Shown piece by piece: positions 44,150-53,417 of a DNA stretch of 64,000 nucleotides. Each line of letters starts with the position of its first letter. The first letter of the stretch is position 1. The DNA is taken from contig NZ_JACCEM010000002.1 in NCBI RefSeq assembly GCF_013416525.1, positions 124,001-188,000 on the forward strand. The letters are read 5' to 3'. The stretch is from Parapusillimonas granuli (GTDB lineage Bacteria; Pseudomonadota; Gammaproteobacteria; Burkholderiales; Burkholderiaceae_B). The position numbers and the translations under genes are program-made. The notes beneath the pieces were generated by a model. It saw only the letters and a list, made by a program, of their open reading frames with translations. It was not told the origin of the DNA and ran no database searches.

Positions 44150-45199
44150 ATGGCAGAAATATCAATAGAAGGCGTCAGCAAACGTTACGGCGACGTGACG
44201 ATCATCGATCGCCTCGACCTCAAGGTGCGGCACGGCGAGTTCTTCACCCTGCTGGGGCCCAGCGGCTGCGGGAAAACGACCCTGCTGCGCATGATCGCCG
44301 GCTTCATCGTCCCGGACGAAGGCCGCCTTTTCCTGGACAAGCAGGACATCACGCGCCTGCCCGCGCACAAGCGCGAGACCGGCATGGTCTTCCAGGACTA
44401 TGCCCTGTTTCCCGACAAGACCGTCTATGACAACGTGGCCTACGGCCTGCGGGTGCGCAAGCTTTCCAGCCAGGAGATCGACAGGAAAGTCGGCGGGATC
44501 CTCGCGCGCGTCGAGCTGGGGCACCTGGCCAAGCGCTATCCGGGCGAGCTTTCCGGCGGGCAGCGCCAGCGGGTGGCGCTGGCGCGGGCGCTGGTCATCG
44601 AGCCCCGGGTGCTGCTGATGGACGAGCCCTTGTCCAACCTGGACGCGAAGCTGCGCATACAAATGCGGGACGTCATCCGCCAGCTGCAGCAGGAAGCCAA
44701 CATCACCGCCATTTTCGTCACGCACGACCAGGAAGAGGCCTTGTCGATGTCGGACCGGATCGCGCTGCTGCGCAGCGGCCGGATAGACCAGCTGGACACG
44801 CCCGAAGGCCTGTACGGCTCGCCCGTCACCGCCTATGCGGCCGACTTCATCGGCGCCGCCAACCTGATCGACGTGCAGGGCCAGCAAGCGGACGGCGGGC
44901 GCACCGTGGTGGCCATCGCCGGCGGCCGAGTCGCCATTCCGGGCGCGCCCCGCGGCGACGCCTGCCAGCTGGCGGCGCGGCCCGAGCACATCGGCGTGCA
45001 TACCGACGCGGCCGATGCGCGCGTTCCCGCCCAGGTGGTGCACCGGCGCTATCTCGGCTTCAAGGCGACCTACGCCCTGCGCCTCGCCGACGGCAAGATC
45101 ATCAATGCCGACCTGCCGGCGGCGAGCGACCCCATCCACAGCCCGGGAAGCCCGGTGTTCCTGAGCTTCAGCCCCGATTGCCGCCTGGTGCGCGCATAG
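44150..45199 (+). CDS. ABC importer ATPase, FbpC/PotA type
   Basis: 349 residues. Walker A GPSGCGKTT, Q-loop VFQDYALFPDKTV, signature LSGGQRQRVALARAL, Walker B LLMDEPLSNLDAKLR and the switch histidine FVTHDQEEALSMSD are all canonical. A TOBE-type regulatory domain follows (about 240-349). It energises a ferric-iron, phosphonate or polyamine importer with the permease and binding protein encoded next. There is no clear ribosome site directly before the ATG. Confidence 0.93.
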   Translation: MAEISIEGVSKRYGDVTIIDRLDLKVRHGEFFTLLGPSGCGKTTLLRMIAGFIVPDEGRLFLDKQDITRLPAHKRETGMVFQDYALFPDKTVYDNVAYGLRVRKLSSQEIDRKVGGILARVELGHLAKRYPGELSGGQRQRVALARALVIEPRVLLMDEPLSNLDAKLRIQMRDVIRQLQQEANITAIFVTHDQEEALSMSDRIALLRSGRIDQLDTPEGLYGSPVTAYAADFIGAANLIDVQGQQADGGRTVVAIAGGRVAIPGAPRGDACQLAARPEHIGVHTDAADARVPAQVVHRRYLGFKATYALRLADGKIINADLPAASDPIHSPGSPVFLSFSPDCRLVRA

Positions 45200-45205
45200 C
45201 AGACC

Positions 45206-46870
45206 ATGCCAGCCCTTTCCTTCAAAAAAAGCCTCTCGCCCTGGTTCCTGCCGGCGCTGCTATGCCTGCTGGTACTGGTCGCCCTGGTCTTGTGGCCGCT
45301 TGCGGCCTTGTTCCACCAAAGCGTGCTGGATCCGAAGACCGGCGCGTTCAGCCTGCACGGTTTCCAGACCTTCTTCGATAGCCCGCGCTATGTGGGCGCG
45401 TTCTTCAACACCGTCATGCTGGGCGCCGTCTCGACCCTGGGCTGCCTGCTGCTGGGCGCGCCCCTGGCCTATATCGTGGCGCGCTACGAATTTCCGGGCA
45501 AGACCATCGTCGCCCTGCTTCCGCTGGCGACCATCATCCTGCCGGACATCGTGGTGTCGCAAGCCTGGCTGATGCTGCTCGGCAACAACGGCATCGCGCG
45601 CCATGCGCTGGAAAGCATAGGCATCGACCTGCCCTCGTTCTACGGCTGGTTCGGTATGACCTACACGCTGATCCTGAACGACTACACCTATGTGTACATC
45701 GGCATGCTTGCCGCGTTGAAGGCCATCGACGGCACGATAGAGGAAGCCGCCGTCAACCTGGGCGCGAGCAATCTGCGCCGCGCGCTGACGGTCACCCTGC
45801 CGGTGCTGGCGCCGGCCCTGCTGGTCAACGCCATGATCGTCTTCACGCTGGCGGTGGACAACTTCTCGATCCCCATGATTCTGGGCGGCCGGGTCGACGT
45901 GCTCTCGTCGCTCACCTACACGACCTTCCTTTCCGAAATGGGCGGGAACCCGACCATGCAGAGCGTGCTGGCCGTCGTCTCCGTGGTGCTGGTGGGCTTC
46001 GTGCTGTTCATCCAGAAGCGCGTGGTCGAACGCAAGACCTACCAGATGCAGCAAGGCCGGGCGCCGCTGGCCGTGCGCACGAAAGGCCTGGCCGCCGCGG
46101 CGCTCACCGCCTGGGCCGTGCTGTTCGTGGCCTTCACCATGATTCCTGCGGTCACCGTGATCGTGGGCGCCTTCACCAAGGCGAGCGGGCCCGTCATGCA
46201 GTATGGGACCTTCACGCTGGAAAACATGGAGCGCGCGCTGCGCAACGCGCCCGAACCCATCCTGAATTCGCTCATGCTCGCCAGCGTGGCCGCCGTGGCC
46301 GGCACCTGCTTCGCCACCCTCACCAGCTACCTGATCGTCAAGAAGCGCATGTGGGTGGTGTCCACCCTGGACTACGTCGTGATGCTGCCGCTGGCGATCT
46401 CGGGCACCGTGCTGGGCATCGCGCTGATACACACCTACAACAGCGGGATGATCATCCTGACCGGCACCTGGGTCATCATGGCGGCCGCGTACTTCGTGCG
46501 CAAAGTGCCGTTCTCCATCCGGTCGGCCTCGGCCTCTCTGTACAGCATTCCCGATTCCATCGAAGAAGCTTCGATCAACCTGGGCGTGTCGCCCATCGCC
46601 AGCTTTTTCAAGGTGGTCCTGCCGGTGATGAAACCCGCCATCCTGGGCGCCGCGATCCTGATGTGGGTGACGTCGCTCGCCGAAATCTCGGCCACCATCG
46701 TTCTTTACTACGGAGGCATGGAAACCATGCCCATCGAAATGTTCCGCCAGATCGACGCCGGCTATCTGGCGCGCGCGTCGGCCTACGGCGTCATACTCAT
46801 GTTCGTCATTCTCGTGCCGATCTACCTGGCCGTCCGATTCTTGAAACTGGATCTGTTCTCCAGCCGCTAA
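45206..46870 (+). CDS. ABC importer permease, fused double permease (FbpB type)
   Basis: 554 residues, twice the length of a single permease, with two homologous halves of about six membrane helices each. The ATPase-contact motifs EEAAVNLGASNLRRALTVTLP (first half) and EEASINLGVSPIASFFKVVLP (second half) show the duplication. Such fused permeases are typical of ferric-iron (FbpB/SfuB) and 2-aminoethylphosphonate importers. It starts 6 bases after the ATPase stop. Confidence 0.93.
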   Translation: MPALSFKKSLSPWFLPALLCLLVLVALVLWPLAALFHQSVLDPKTGAFSLHGFQTFFDSPRYVGAFFNTVMLGAVSTLGCLLLGAPLAYIVARYEFPGKTIVALLPLATIILPDIVVSQAWLMLLGNNGIARHALESIGIDLPSFYGWFGMTYTLILNDYTYVYIGMLAALKAIDGTIEEAAVNLGASNLRRALTVTLPVLAPALLVNAMIVFTLAVDNFSIPMILGGRVDVLSSLTYTTFLSEMGGNPTMQSVLAVVSVVLVGFVLFIQKRVVERKTYQMQQGRAPLAVRTKGLAAAALTAWAVLFVAFTMIPAVTVIVGAFTKASGPVMQYGTFTLENMERALRNAPEPILNSLMLASVAAVAGTCFATLTSYLIVKKRMWVVSTLDYVVMLPLAISGTVLGIALIHTYNSGMIILTGTWVIMAAAYFVRKVPFSIRSASASLYSIPDSIEEASINLGVSPIASFFKVVLPVMKPAILGAAILMWVTSLAEISATIVLYYGGMETMPIEMFRQIDAGYLARASAYGVILMFVILVPIYLAVRFLKLDLFSSR

Positions 46871-46892
46871 CCTTAACTTCGAGGAACTACAC

Positions 46893-47897
46893 ATGTTCAG
46901 CCAACGTTTTGCCAAGCATTGCATGGCCGCCGCGATCGGCGGCGCCGCGCTCCTGCTGGGCCGGGCGGCGATCGCCGCCGAAGCCGTCGTCTACACGTCG
47001 AACAACGTCCAGACCATAGACACCGCCCTGGACATCGCCAAGAAAGCCGCTCCGGACCTGTCCATACAGAAGGTCACCTCCGGCACGGGCGCGCTCATGA
47101 AGCGCATCGAGGCCGAGGCGGGCAACCCCCTGGGCGACGTCGTCTGGGGCGCGGGCTTCGGCACCATGGCCGCCTTCAAGCAGAACTTCCAGCCCTATGA
47201 ATCGCCCGAAGCCAAAGGCGTGGACGCCGCGTTCATCGGCCCCGATCACCTGTGGACCGGCACCAATGCCCACGTCATGATCATCATGGTCAACGAAAAG
47301 CAGCTCAAGGGCCTGGAAGCGCCCAAGACCTGGAAAGACCTGTTCGATCCCAAGTGGAAGGGCAAGCTGATCGTCGGCGACCCCGCCACCTCGGGCAGCA
47401 CCTACGACCAGATGTACGGCATCCACCAGCTCTACGGCCAGGAAGGCTTCAACAAGCTGGTCGCCAACGCCGACATCTCCAAGAGCTCCGCGCAGATCTA
47501 CAAGAGCGTCGCCAACGGGGAATACGCCGTGGGCGTGACCATGGAATACGCCGCCTATGCCTATGTGGCGGGCGGGCAGAAGGAGATCCGCATCGTCTAT
47601 CCGGAAGACGGCGTGTTCGTGGCGCCCGAAGCCGTGGCGGTCATCAAGAACCCGAAGAACGGCGCGGCGGCCGCGCACAAGCTGTATGACGTCCTGCTCT
47701 CCAAGGCGGTGCAGGAAGCCGAGCTGGTGCACAACTTCCGCCGCCCGACGCGCGCGGACATCGATGTCGCCAAGCTGACCAAGCTGCCGAACCTGAGCGA
47801 CATCAAGATCGAGAAGACCGACCCGCTGAAGGCGGCCGCCGAATACGACAACATCATCGCGGCCTGGAAGAAGGCGACCGAGGCGGCGGGCAAATAA
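46893..47897 (+). CDS. ABC importer periplasmic binding protein, FbpA/AfuA-like
   Basis: 334 residues with a Sec signal (CMAAAIGGAALLLGRAAIA, mature from about AEAVVYTSNN). The bacterial family 1 solute-binding fold is indicated by VVYTSNNVQTIDTALDIA, TSGTGALMKRIEAE, GDVVWGAGF and GEYAVGVTMEYAAYAYVAGG. Cargo could be ferric iron or a phosphonate; the tyrosines near the expected iron site (YTSN, MEYAAYAY) lean towards iron but do not prove it. GAGGA precedes the ATG and a strong terminator follows. Confidence 0.92.
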   Translation: MFSQRFAKHCMAAAIGGAALLLGRAAIAAEAVVYTSNNVQTIDTALDIAKKAAPDLSIQKVTSGTGALMKRIEAEAGNPLGDVVWGAGFGTMAAFKQNFQPYESPEAKGVDAAFIGPDHLWTGTNAHVMIIMVNEKQLKGLEAPKTWKDLFDPKWKGKLIVGDPATSGSTYDQMYGIHQLYGQEGFNKLVANADISKSSAQIYKSVANGEYAVGVTMEYAAYAYVAGGQKEIRIVYPEDGVFVAPEAVAVIKNPKNGAAAAHKLYDVLLSKAVQEAELVHNFRRPTRADIDVAKLTKLPNLSDIKIEKTDPLKAAAEYDNIIAAWKKATEAAGK

Positions 47898-47932
47898 GCA
47901 TTCCGCGCCGCTTCACATTCTTGCAACACTCG

Positions 47933-47963
47933 AGCCCGTTTTTTTAGAAACGGGCTTTTTTTT
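47933..47963 (+). terminator. Strong intrinsic terminator of the ferric-type ABC operon
   Basis: AGCCCGTTT at 47933-47941 pairs with AAACGGGCT at 47948-47956 around a 6-base loop and is followed by a run of T up to 47963. It lies 36 bases after the binding-protein stop and is the clearest intrinsic terminator in the window. Confidence 0.93.
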
Positions 47964-48053
47964 AGGGAATCTTCACGCGTACAATTCTGGCTGCCGGCGC
48001 ATCCGCCCACGGCGGGCCCGGGATTCAGGCATCACCATCGGAACACACGCATT

Positions 48054-48665
48054 TTGACTACGAAACGAAGCAAACGCTGGAACGGCGATCTGGACTCCCT
48101 TTCTCCGGACTTTCTGAAAGAGGTCTTGGAAAAGATGCAGTCCTACGGCGACCGGATCCAGTTCGAACTCCCCAATAAAGCCGCTCGTCCCAATTACCAG
48201 GTCATCGGTCCGACGGACCGGAAGATGGCCTTCGATGACAGGCATCTGATCCTGCGTCTGAACGAAAACGGCAATGTCGGCGACGAACTGACGCCGGTCT
48301 ATTCCCTGGAAACCATCCGGGCCGCCATGCTGGGCGCCGGCAAGCCCGCCCGCGCCGCCCGGACGGCCCGCGGCGCCGCCCGCCGCGTGGCGAGCGCCGG
48401 CCCCGCCCGGGACACGGACGACGACGCCGGCCTCTCGGACCTGGAGCGCCTGACCGGCGTCAGCATGCGCCGCAGCGCCGCCGCGGCCCCCGCTGCCGAC
48501 GTGGATGCGATCGAGCGGGAAAAATACGCATACTACAAGGCCAACCGCGATGCTTTCCCGGACGGCATCACGAAGTATTCGCAGGAGATCAGCGCGCTGA
48601 TGCGTGCGGGCGTGCCCGTGGAAGATGCGTTCGAGCAGGTCATCAAGGAGAATTTCCAGTTCTGA
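48054..48665 (+). CDS. Conserved hypothetical protein, charged, with Ala/Arg-rich linker
   Basis: 203 residues from a TTG at 48054 (MTTKRSKRWNGDLDSLSP); no Shine-Dalgarno is seen, and the first in-frame ATG is 27 codons later. The N-terminal about 90 residues (DFLKEVLEKMQSYGDRIQFELP, VIGPTDRKMAFDDRHLILRL) and the C-terminal about 55 (REKYAYYKANRDAFPDGITKYS) look like small folded domains. They are joined by a linker rich in Ala and Arg (about 98-125). I do not recognise a function; no membrane segments or signal peptide. Confidence 0.8.
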   Translation: MTTKRSKRWNGDLDSLSPDFLKEVLEKMQSYGDRIQFELPNKAARPNYQVIGPTDRKMAFDDRHLILRLNENGNVGDELTPVYSLETIRAAMLGAGKPARAARTARGAARRVASAGPARDTDDDAGLSDLERLTGVSMRRSAAAAPAADVDAIEREKYAYYKANRDAFPDGITKYSQEISALMRAGVPVEDAFEQVIKENFQF

Positions 48666-48696
48666 GGCGCAGGGGCGGGACCCCGCCCCCCGCCTC
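48664..48696. terminator. Bidirectional GC hairpin between convergent genes
   Basis: The outer arms GAGGCG (48664-48669) and CGCCTC (48691-48696) enclose an inner stem GGGGCGG (48672-48678) / CCGCCCC (48683-48689) with a GACC loop. It spans the entire gap between the stops of the hypothetical gene and the convergent serine hydrolase gene. Confidence 0.6.
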
Positions 48697-49754
48697 TAGG
48701 CCAGCGAATCGACCGCCTTCAGTATCCGCCCGAACAAGCCATCCGCATATTCCGAATTGAGCCACCGCACAACCGCGACCATGCGCCTTTCGGGCTCTAT
48801 CCAAGTGAACGAACTGCCCGCCCCGATCGCAAAATAGCTGGATTCGGGCACGCTCGGAAACACCTTGCGCTGATGATTCAGCCAGATCAGATAGCCATAA
48901 TACGGCGCCAGATCGCAAGGCCGGCGCATCCGCTGTATCCATTCCCGCGAAATCACCTGCTTGTCCCCGACGCGGCCTTCATTGAGCATCATCTGCCCGA
49001 TCCTGGCCTGGTCCTCGGCGCTGATGGACAGCCCGCCGCCCCAGTGCGTGCCGCCCGGCACCGACTGCACCCTGCGGCCCGCCACCTCTACCCAGGCATT
49101 GTCGTAGCCCACCCACTGCCAGGGATCCGCGGCGCCCACCGGCCCCATGATGGACTCGCCGAAGACCTCCGGCAGCGGCCGCTGGAACAGATGCAGCAGC
49201 GACAGCGACAACTGGTTGATGCGCACGTCGTTGTATTCCCAGTAAGTGCCCGGCTTCTGCAACGGCCGCGCGTCGCCCTTGCGGCCGTCGGGCGCCTTGC
49301 CGAAGGTGACAGCGCGATAGCGGTCCGCCTGGTCGGGGATGCCGAACAGCTCGCCTTCCCATTCGCTCGTCTGCTGCAGCAGGTGTTCCCAGGTGACGAG
49401 CGCATTGTTGCCGCTGTCGAACCCGATGCCGGGCAGCCGCTTGCCCACCGGCTCGTGCACGTCGGGCAGCAGGCCGCGGTCGTGCGCGATGCCGGCCAGC
49501 AGGGCGAGGTAGGTCTTGGCCACGCTGAAGGTCAGGTCGGAGCGCCGGGGCTCGCCCCAGGAGGCCACCGTCTTGCCGTCGACCACCACCGTGCCGCTGA
49601 CGGGGCCGCGGTCGTGCACCGGCCCGAAAAGGCGGTTCCATGGCGGCGGGTCCTGCAGATGCACGCCCCAAACACCGCTGACCTCACGATCCCAGGCGGA
49701 TTCGTGGTCGACGGCGAATTGCACCGCCTCCTGGAATGCTGCATTGCTTTGCAT
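48696..49754 (-). CDS. Serine hydrolase, class C beta-lactamase family
   Basis: 352 residues. The SxxK nucleophile motif is FSVAKTYLALLAG, and the YxN motif is probably the YND of TYWEYNDVRINQ. No signal peptide is visible, so it is probably cytoplasmic, as many esterase- or peptidase-like members are. It is divergent from a peptide importer operon across a region with a GntR-type palindrome, suggesting shared control and a role in D-peptide or ester hydrolysis. Confidence 0.87.
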   Translation of the reverse strand: MQSNAAFQEAVQFAVDHESAWDREVSGVWGVHLQDPPPWNRLFGPVHDRGPVSGTVVVDGKTVASWGEPRRSDLTFSVAKTYLALLAGIAHDRGLLPDVHEPVGKRLPGIGFDSGNNALVTWEHLLQQTSEWEGELFGIPDQADRYRAVTFGKAPDGRKGDARPLQKPGTYWEYNDVRINQLSLSLLHLFQRPLPEVFGESIMGPVGAADPWQWVGYDNAWVEVAGRRVQSVPGGTHWGGGLSISAEDQARIGQMMLNEGRVGDKQVISREWIQRMRRPCDLAPYYGYLIWLNHQRKVFPSVPESSYFAIGAGSSFTWIEPERRMVAVVRWLNSEYADGLFGRILKAVDSLA

Positions 49755-49946
49755 CAGATCTAGCTCCCGAACGTTTTACAAAAATCAAATGAATTCGTGT
49801 CATTTGTATACAAAATACCAATTTCGAACCATAATAAGCACCCTGAAGAGCATGCGCAAGCCTTTTACGTGCGTGATAAGGTTTGACCGCCGACACAGAC
49901 GGAACATAATGCTCAAAGGCACGATCACCCATCAAGGAGAAGACAC
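49755..49946. promoter_or_regulatory. Divergent promoter region with palindrome TTGTATACAA
   Basis: The perfect 10-bp palindrome TTGTATACAA is at 49804-49813. Sites of this shape (GTATAC core with T/A flanks) are typical for GntR-superfamily repressors, and no GntR gene lies beside it. CATAAT at 49830-49835 may be a -10 for the rightward operon. The region is AT-rich compared with the flanking genes. Confidence 0.5.
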
Positions 49947-51509
49947 ATGGAGTTCAAAAAATCGCCACGGCCCGTTCCTACGTTCAAGAAAGCCGGCCGG
50001 GGCATCGCCGCCTGCCTGCTGGCAGCCGGGCTGCTGAGCACCAGCACGCTGGCGCTGGCCGACAAGAAGTCCGATACCCTGCGCATGGCCTACGACCAGG
50101 CGCCCGAAAGCGTGGACCCGTACTTCAACAACGTCCGCATCGGCGTGATCATCGCCGCCAACGTCTGGGACACCCTGCTCTATCGCGACCCGCTCACCAA
50201 CGAATACGTCGGCCAGCTGGCCAAGAGCTGGAAGCAGATCGACGACCGCACGCTGGAACTCGAACTGCGCGAAGGCGTGAAATTCCATAACGGCGAAGAA
50301 TTCGACGCCGACTCCGTGGTCTATACGCTCACCTACGTATCGGATCCCGCCAACAAGGCGACCACGCAGCAGAACGTGCGCTGGATCGACAAGGTCGAGA
50401 AGCTCGGCAAGTACAAGGTGCGCATCATCAGCAAGGAGCCCTTCCCCGGCGCCAAGGAATACCTGTCGACCACGGTCGCCATCCACCCCGCCAAGTACTA
50501 CAAGGAAGTCGGCCCTCAGGGCATGAACGCCAAGCCGGTCGGCACGGGGCCCTACAAGGTTGCGGAATACGTGCCCGGCAAATCGATCACGCTGGAACGC
50601 AACGCCGACTACTTCAAGGATTCGCCCAAGCGCCAGCCCACCATAGGCAAGGTGCAGATCCGCTTCATCCCCGACCGCCAGACCCAGATGGCCGAAGTCA
50701 TTTCCGGCGGCCAGGACTTCATCATGCACGTGCCCAAGGACCAGGCCGAGCAGCTCAAGTCCATGCCCAATCTGCAAGTCGTCAGCGGCAACACCATGCG
50801 CATCGTCTTCATGCAGATGAACATTCTCGACGGCACCCCGGCGCCCCAGCTGAAGGACGTGCGCGTGCGCAAGGCGATCAACCACGCCATCGACCGCAAC
50901 GCCATCATCAAGAACATCGTGGGGGAAGGCTCGGAAATCCTGAACACCATCTGCACGCCCTCGCAGGTGGGCTGCACCGATGAAGGCGCGACCGTGTACG
51001 AATACGATCCCGCCAAGGCCAAGAAGCTGCTCGCCGAGGCCGGCTACCCGAACGGTTTCGACATCGACCTAGTCGCCTACCGCGAACGCAACCAGACCGA
51101 GGCCATCATCAATTATCTCCAGGCGGTCGGCATCAAGCCCAAGCTGAACTTCCTGCAGTACGCCGCCATGCGCGACATGATCCGCGCCAACAAGGCCTCC
51201 CTGACCCACCAGACCTGGGGCTCCAACCTGGTGAACGACGTCTCGGCCTCCACGCCGGTGTATTTCTCCTTCGGCAACGACGACATCACCCGCGACCCCG
51301 AAGTCCGCGACCTGCTCGACAAGGGCGACCGCACCATCGACGAAGCCCAGCGCAAGGAAGCCTACAAGAAGGCCCTGGGCCTGATCGCGGAACGCGCCTA
51401 CGCCGTGCCGCTGTGGTCGCTGCCGGTGTATTACGTGGCAAGCAAGGAAGTATCGTTCAAGCCGTACCCGGACGAACTGGTCCGCTTCTGGGAAATGGGC
51501 TGGAAGTAA
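49947..51509 (+). CDS. Peptide ABC importer binding protein (DppA/OppA family)
   Basis: 520 residues with a signal peptide (GIAACLLAAGLLSTSTLALAD). SBP_bac_5 landmarks: SVDPYFNNVRIGVIIAANVWDTLL, LREGVKFHNGEEFDADSVVYTL, KPVGTGPYKVAEYVPG and VRKAINHAIDRNAIIKN. It binds peptides or similar ligands in the periplasm. AAGGAGAAGACAC precedes the ATG. Permeases and two ATPases follow in the same operon. Confidence 0.95.
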   Translation: MEFKKSPRPVPTFKKAGRGIAACLLAAGLLSTSTLALADKKSDTLRMAYDQAPESVDPYFNNVRIGVIIAANVWDTLLYRDPLTNEYVGQLAKSWKQIDDRTLELELREGVKFHNGEEFDADSVVYTLTYVSDPANKATTQQNVRWIDKVEKLGKYKVRIISKEPFPGAKEYLSTTVAIHPAKYYKEVGPQGMNAKPVGTGPYKVAEYVPGKSITLERNADYFKDSPKRQPTIGKVQIRFIPDRQTQMAEVISGGQDFIMHVPKDQAEQLKSMPNLQVVSGNTMRIVFMQMNILDGTPAPQLKDVRVRKAINHAIDRNAIIKNIVGEGSEILNTICTPSQVGCTDEGATVYEYDPAKAKKLLAEAGYPNGFDIDLVAYRERNQTEAIINYLQAVGIKPKLNFLQYAAMRDMIRANKASLTHQTWGSNLVNDVSASTPVYFSFGNDDITRDPEVRDLLDKGDRTIDEAQRKEAYKKALGLIAERAYAVPLWSLPVYYVASKEVSFKPYPDELVRFWEMGWK

Positions 51510-51523
51510 GCCTGCGCAGGGCG

Positions 51524-51574
51524 CGCGGCGGGCCGGCCCCCGCCGCGGCTCCGCTGCGGCGCAGCCGTTTTTTT
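51524..51574 (+). terminator. Attenuator-like hairpins after the peptide-binding protein gene
   Basis: CGCGGCGGG (51524-51532) pairs with CCCGCCGCG (51539-51547). A second stem GCTGC (51553-51557) / GCAGC (51561-51565) is followed by CG and seven T (51568-51574). This resembles an intrinsic terminator placed between the binding-protein and permease genes, giving partial read-through and more binding protein than permease. Confidence 0.6.
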
Positions 51575-51599
51575 CCAGTGAACCATAGAGGCACGCTCA

Positions 51600-52517
51600 A
51601 TGCTGATGTACATGCTGAAGCGCATTGGTCTGGCTCTGTTGGTGGCGCTTACCGTCTCCATCATTGCTTACTTATTGCTGCACCTGTCGGGTGATCCCGC
51701 CATTGCCCTGGCGGGCGAAGGCGCCCGCCAGGCCGACATAGAAATGATACGCAAGGCCTACGGCCTGGACCGCCCCATCGCCGTCCAGTACGCCGATTGG
51801 CTGTGGAACCTGCTGAACGGGAATTTCGGCACCTCGGTGTATTTCAAGACCGACGTGGGCGCGCTGATACTCGACAAGATCGGCACCACGCTGATGCTGG
51901 GCGTCTGTGCCCTGGGCGTCGCGCTGGCCGTGTCCATTCCGCTGGGCGTGCTTGCCGCCATCTACAAGAACAGCTGGATCGACCGCCTTTGCCTGGCCAT
52001 CGCCGTGCTGGGCCAGGCCTTGCCCAATTTCTTTTTCGCCCTGCTGCTCATCATGCTGCTGTCCATATCGTGGCGGCTCCTGCCCGTGTCGGGCAGCGGC
52101 ACCTGGCAGCATCTCGTCATGCCCTCCATCGCCCTGGGCTATTACGTCGCCCCGGCCTTCATGCGCCTGATCCGCGCCGGCATGATCGAAGTGCTCGGCG
52201 CCGACTACATACGCACCGCCCGGGCGAAGGGCCTGCCGGTGCGCAGCGTGGTGTTCAAGCATGCGCTGCGCAACGCCATCGTCCCCGTGGTGGCGCTGGC
52301 CGCCGTCCAGCTGGGCTATCTGCTGGGCGGCTCCGTCGTCATCGAGACCATTTTCGCGCTGGACGGCCTGGGCTATCTCGCCTATCAAAGCATCACCTTC
52401 AAGGACTACCCCGTCATGCAGACCATCGTGCTGCTGCTGTCCGTCATCTACGTGCTGCTGACGCTGGCCTCCGACATAGCCAATGCCTGGCTGGACCCCC
52501 GCATACGAGTATCCTGA
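51600..52517 (+). CDS. Peptide ABC importer permease (DppB family)
   Basis: 305 residues with about six membrane segments, starting MLMYMLKRIGLALLVALTVS. The DppB pattern HLSGDPAIALAGEGA, and the coupling segment TARAKGLPVRSVVFKHALRNAIVPV, are characteristic. It forms the channel with the DppC-like protein encoded 3 bases downstream. Confidence 0.95.
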   Translation: MLMYMLKRIGLALLVALTVSIIAYLLLHLSGDPAIALAGEGARQADIEMIRKAYGLDRPIAVQYADWLWNLLNGNFGTSVYFKTDVGALILDKIGTTLMLGVCALGVALAVSIPLGVLAAIYKNSWIDRLCLAIAVLGQALPNFFFALLLIMLLSISWRLLPVSGSGTWQHLVMPSIALGYYVAPAFMRLIRAGMIEVLGADYIRTARAKGLPVRSVVFKHALRNAIVPVVALAAVQLGYLLGGSVVIETIFALDGLGYLAYQSITFKDYPVMQTIVLLLSVIYVLLTLASDIANAWLDPRIRVS

Positions 52518-52520
52518 CCT

Positions 52521-53417
52521 ATGGCCATACCCACCACTCTTCCGTCTCCCGCCGCCGGCGCCGGCCAGCGGCGCTCCGTGTGGCGGCGCCTCGGGCAGAA
52601 CCGGGCCCTGGCGTTCGGCGGCGGCCTGCTGCTGCTGATCGTGCTGATCGCGCTGCTGGCGCCCTGGATCTCCCCGCACGATCCCTATACGCAAAACCTG
52701 GCCAACCGCACGATCCCGCCGGTCTGGTACGAAAAAGGCTCCTGGCTGCATCCCCTGGGCACCGACCAGCTGGGGCGCGACTACCTGTCGCGCCTGTTCT
52801 ACGGCGCGCGCATCTCGCTGCTGATCGGCGTCAGCGTGGCGCTCATCTCGGGCCTCATCGGCACCACCATGGGCCTGCTCGCCGGCTACTTCGGCGGCAA
52901 GACCGACATGTTCGTCTCCTTCCTGGTCACCACGCGCCTGTCCATGCCCGTCATCCTGGTGGCGCTGGCCACGGTGGCCATCGTGGGCGGCTCGCTGACC
53001 GTCGTGATCCTGGTGCTGGGCCTGCTGAAATGGGACCGCTTCGCCGTCGTCATGCGCAGCGCGACCCAGCAGGTGCGCTCGCTGGAATACATCGCCGCCG
53101 CGCAGTCGGCCGGCGCGTCCACGCTGCGCATCGTCCTGACCGAAGTGCTGCCCAACGTCGTGCCCCACTTGATCGTGATCGCCACCCTCGAAGCGGCCAG
53201 CGCCATCCTGCTCGAAGCGGCGCTGTCCTTCCTGGGGCTGGGCGTCCAGCCGCCCCTGCCGTCCTGGGGCCTGATGATTTCCGAAGCCAAGGCCTACATG
53301 TTCTTTTCCTTCTGGCTGATCGCGATTCCCGGCACGGCGCTCGCGCTGCTGATCTTCGCCATCAATCTCGCGGGCGATGGCCTGCACCAGTTGCTGACGC
53401 CGGACGAGAGGGCATGA
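52521..53417 (+). CDS. Peptide ABC importer permease (DppC family)
   Basis: 298 residues. It has a short cytoplasmic N-terminus, LGTDQLGRDYLSRLFYGARISL (hallmark of DppC/OppC), and the coupling segment EYIAAAQSAGASTLRIVLTEVLPNV. Second half of the membrane channel; its stop overlaps the first ATPase start by 4 bases. Confidence 0.95.
   Translation: MAIPTTLPSPAAGAGQRRSVWRRLGQNRALAFGGGLLLLIVLIALLAPWISPHDPYTQNLANRTIPPVWYEKGSWLHPLGTDQLGRDYLSRLFYGARISLLIGVSVALISGLIGTTMGLLAGYFGGKTDMFVSFLVTTRLSMPVILVALATVAIVGGSLTVVILVLGLLKWDRFAVVMRSATQQVRSLEYIAAAQSAGASTLRIVLTEVLPNVVPHLIVIATLEAASAILLEAALSFLGLGVQPPLPSWGLMISEAKAYMFFSFWLIAIPGTALALLIFAINLAGDGLHQLLTPDERA

Noticed and set aside
45260-46924. 554-codon minus-strand open frame opposite the fused permease gene
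   Set aside because: Low-complexity His/Asp/Gly-rich translation with no membrane helices; the plus strand encodes a well-formed double permease.
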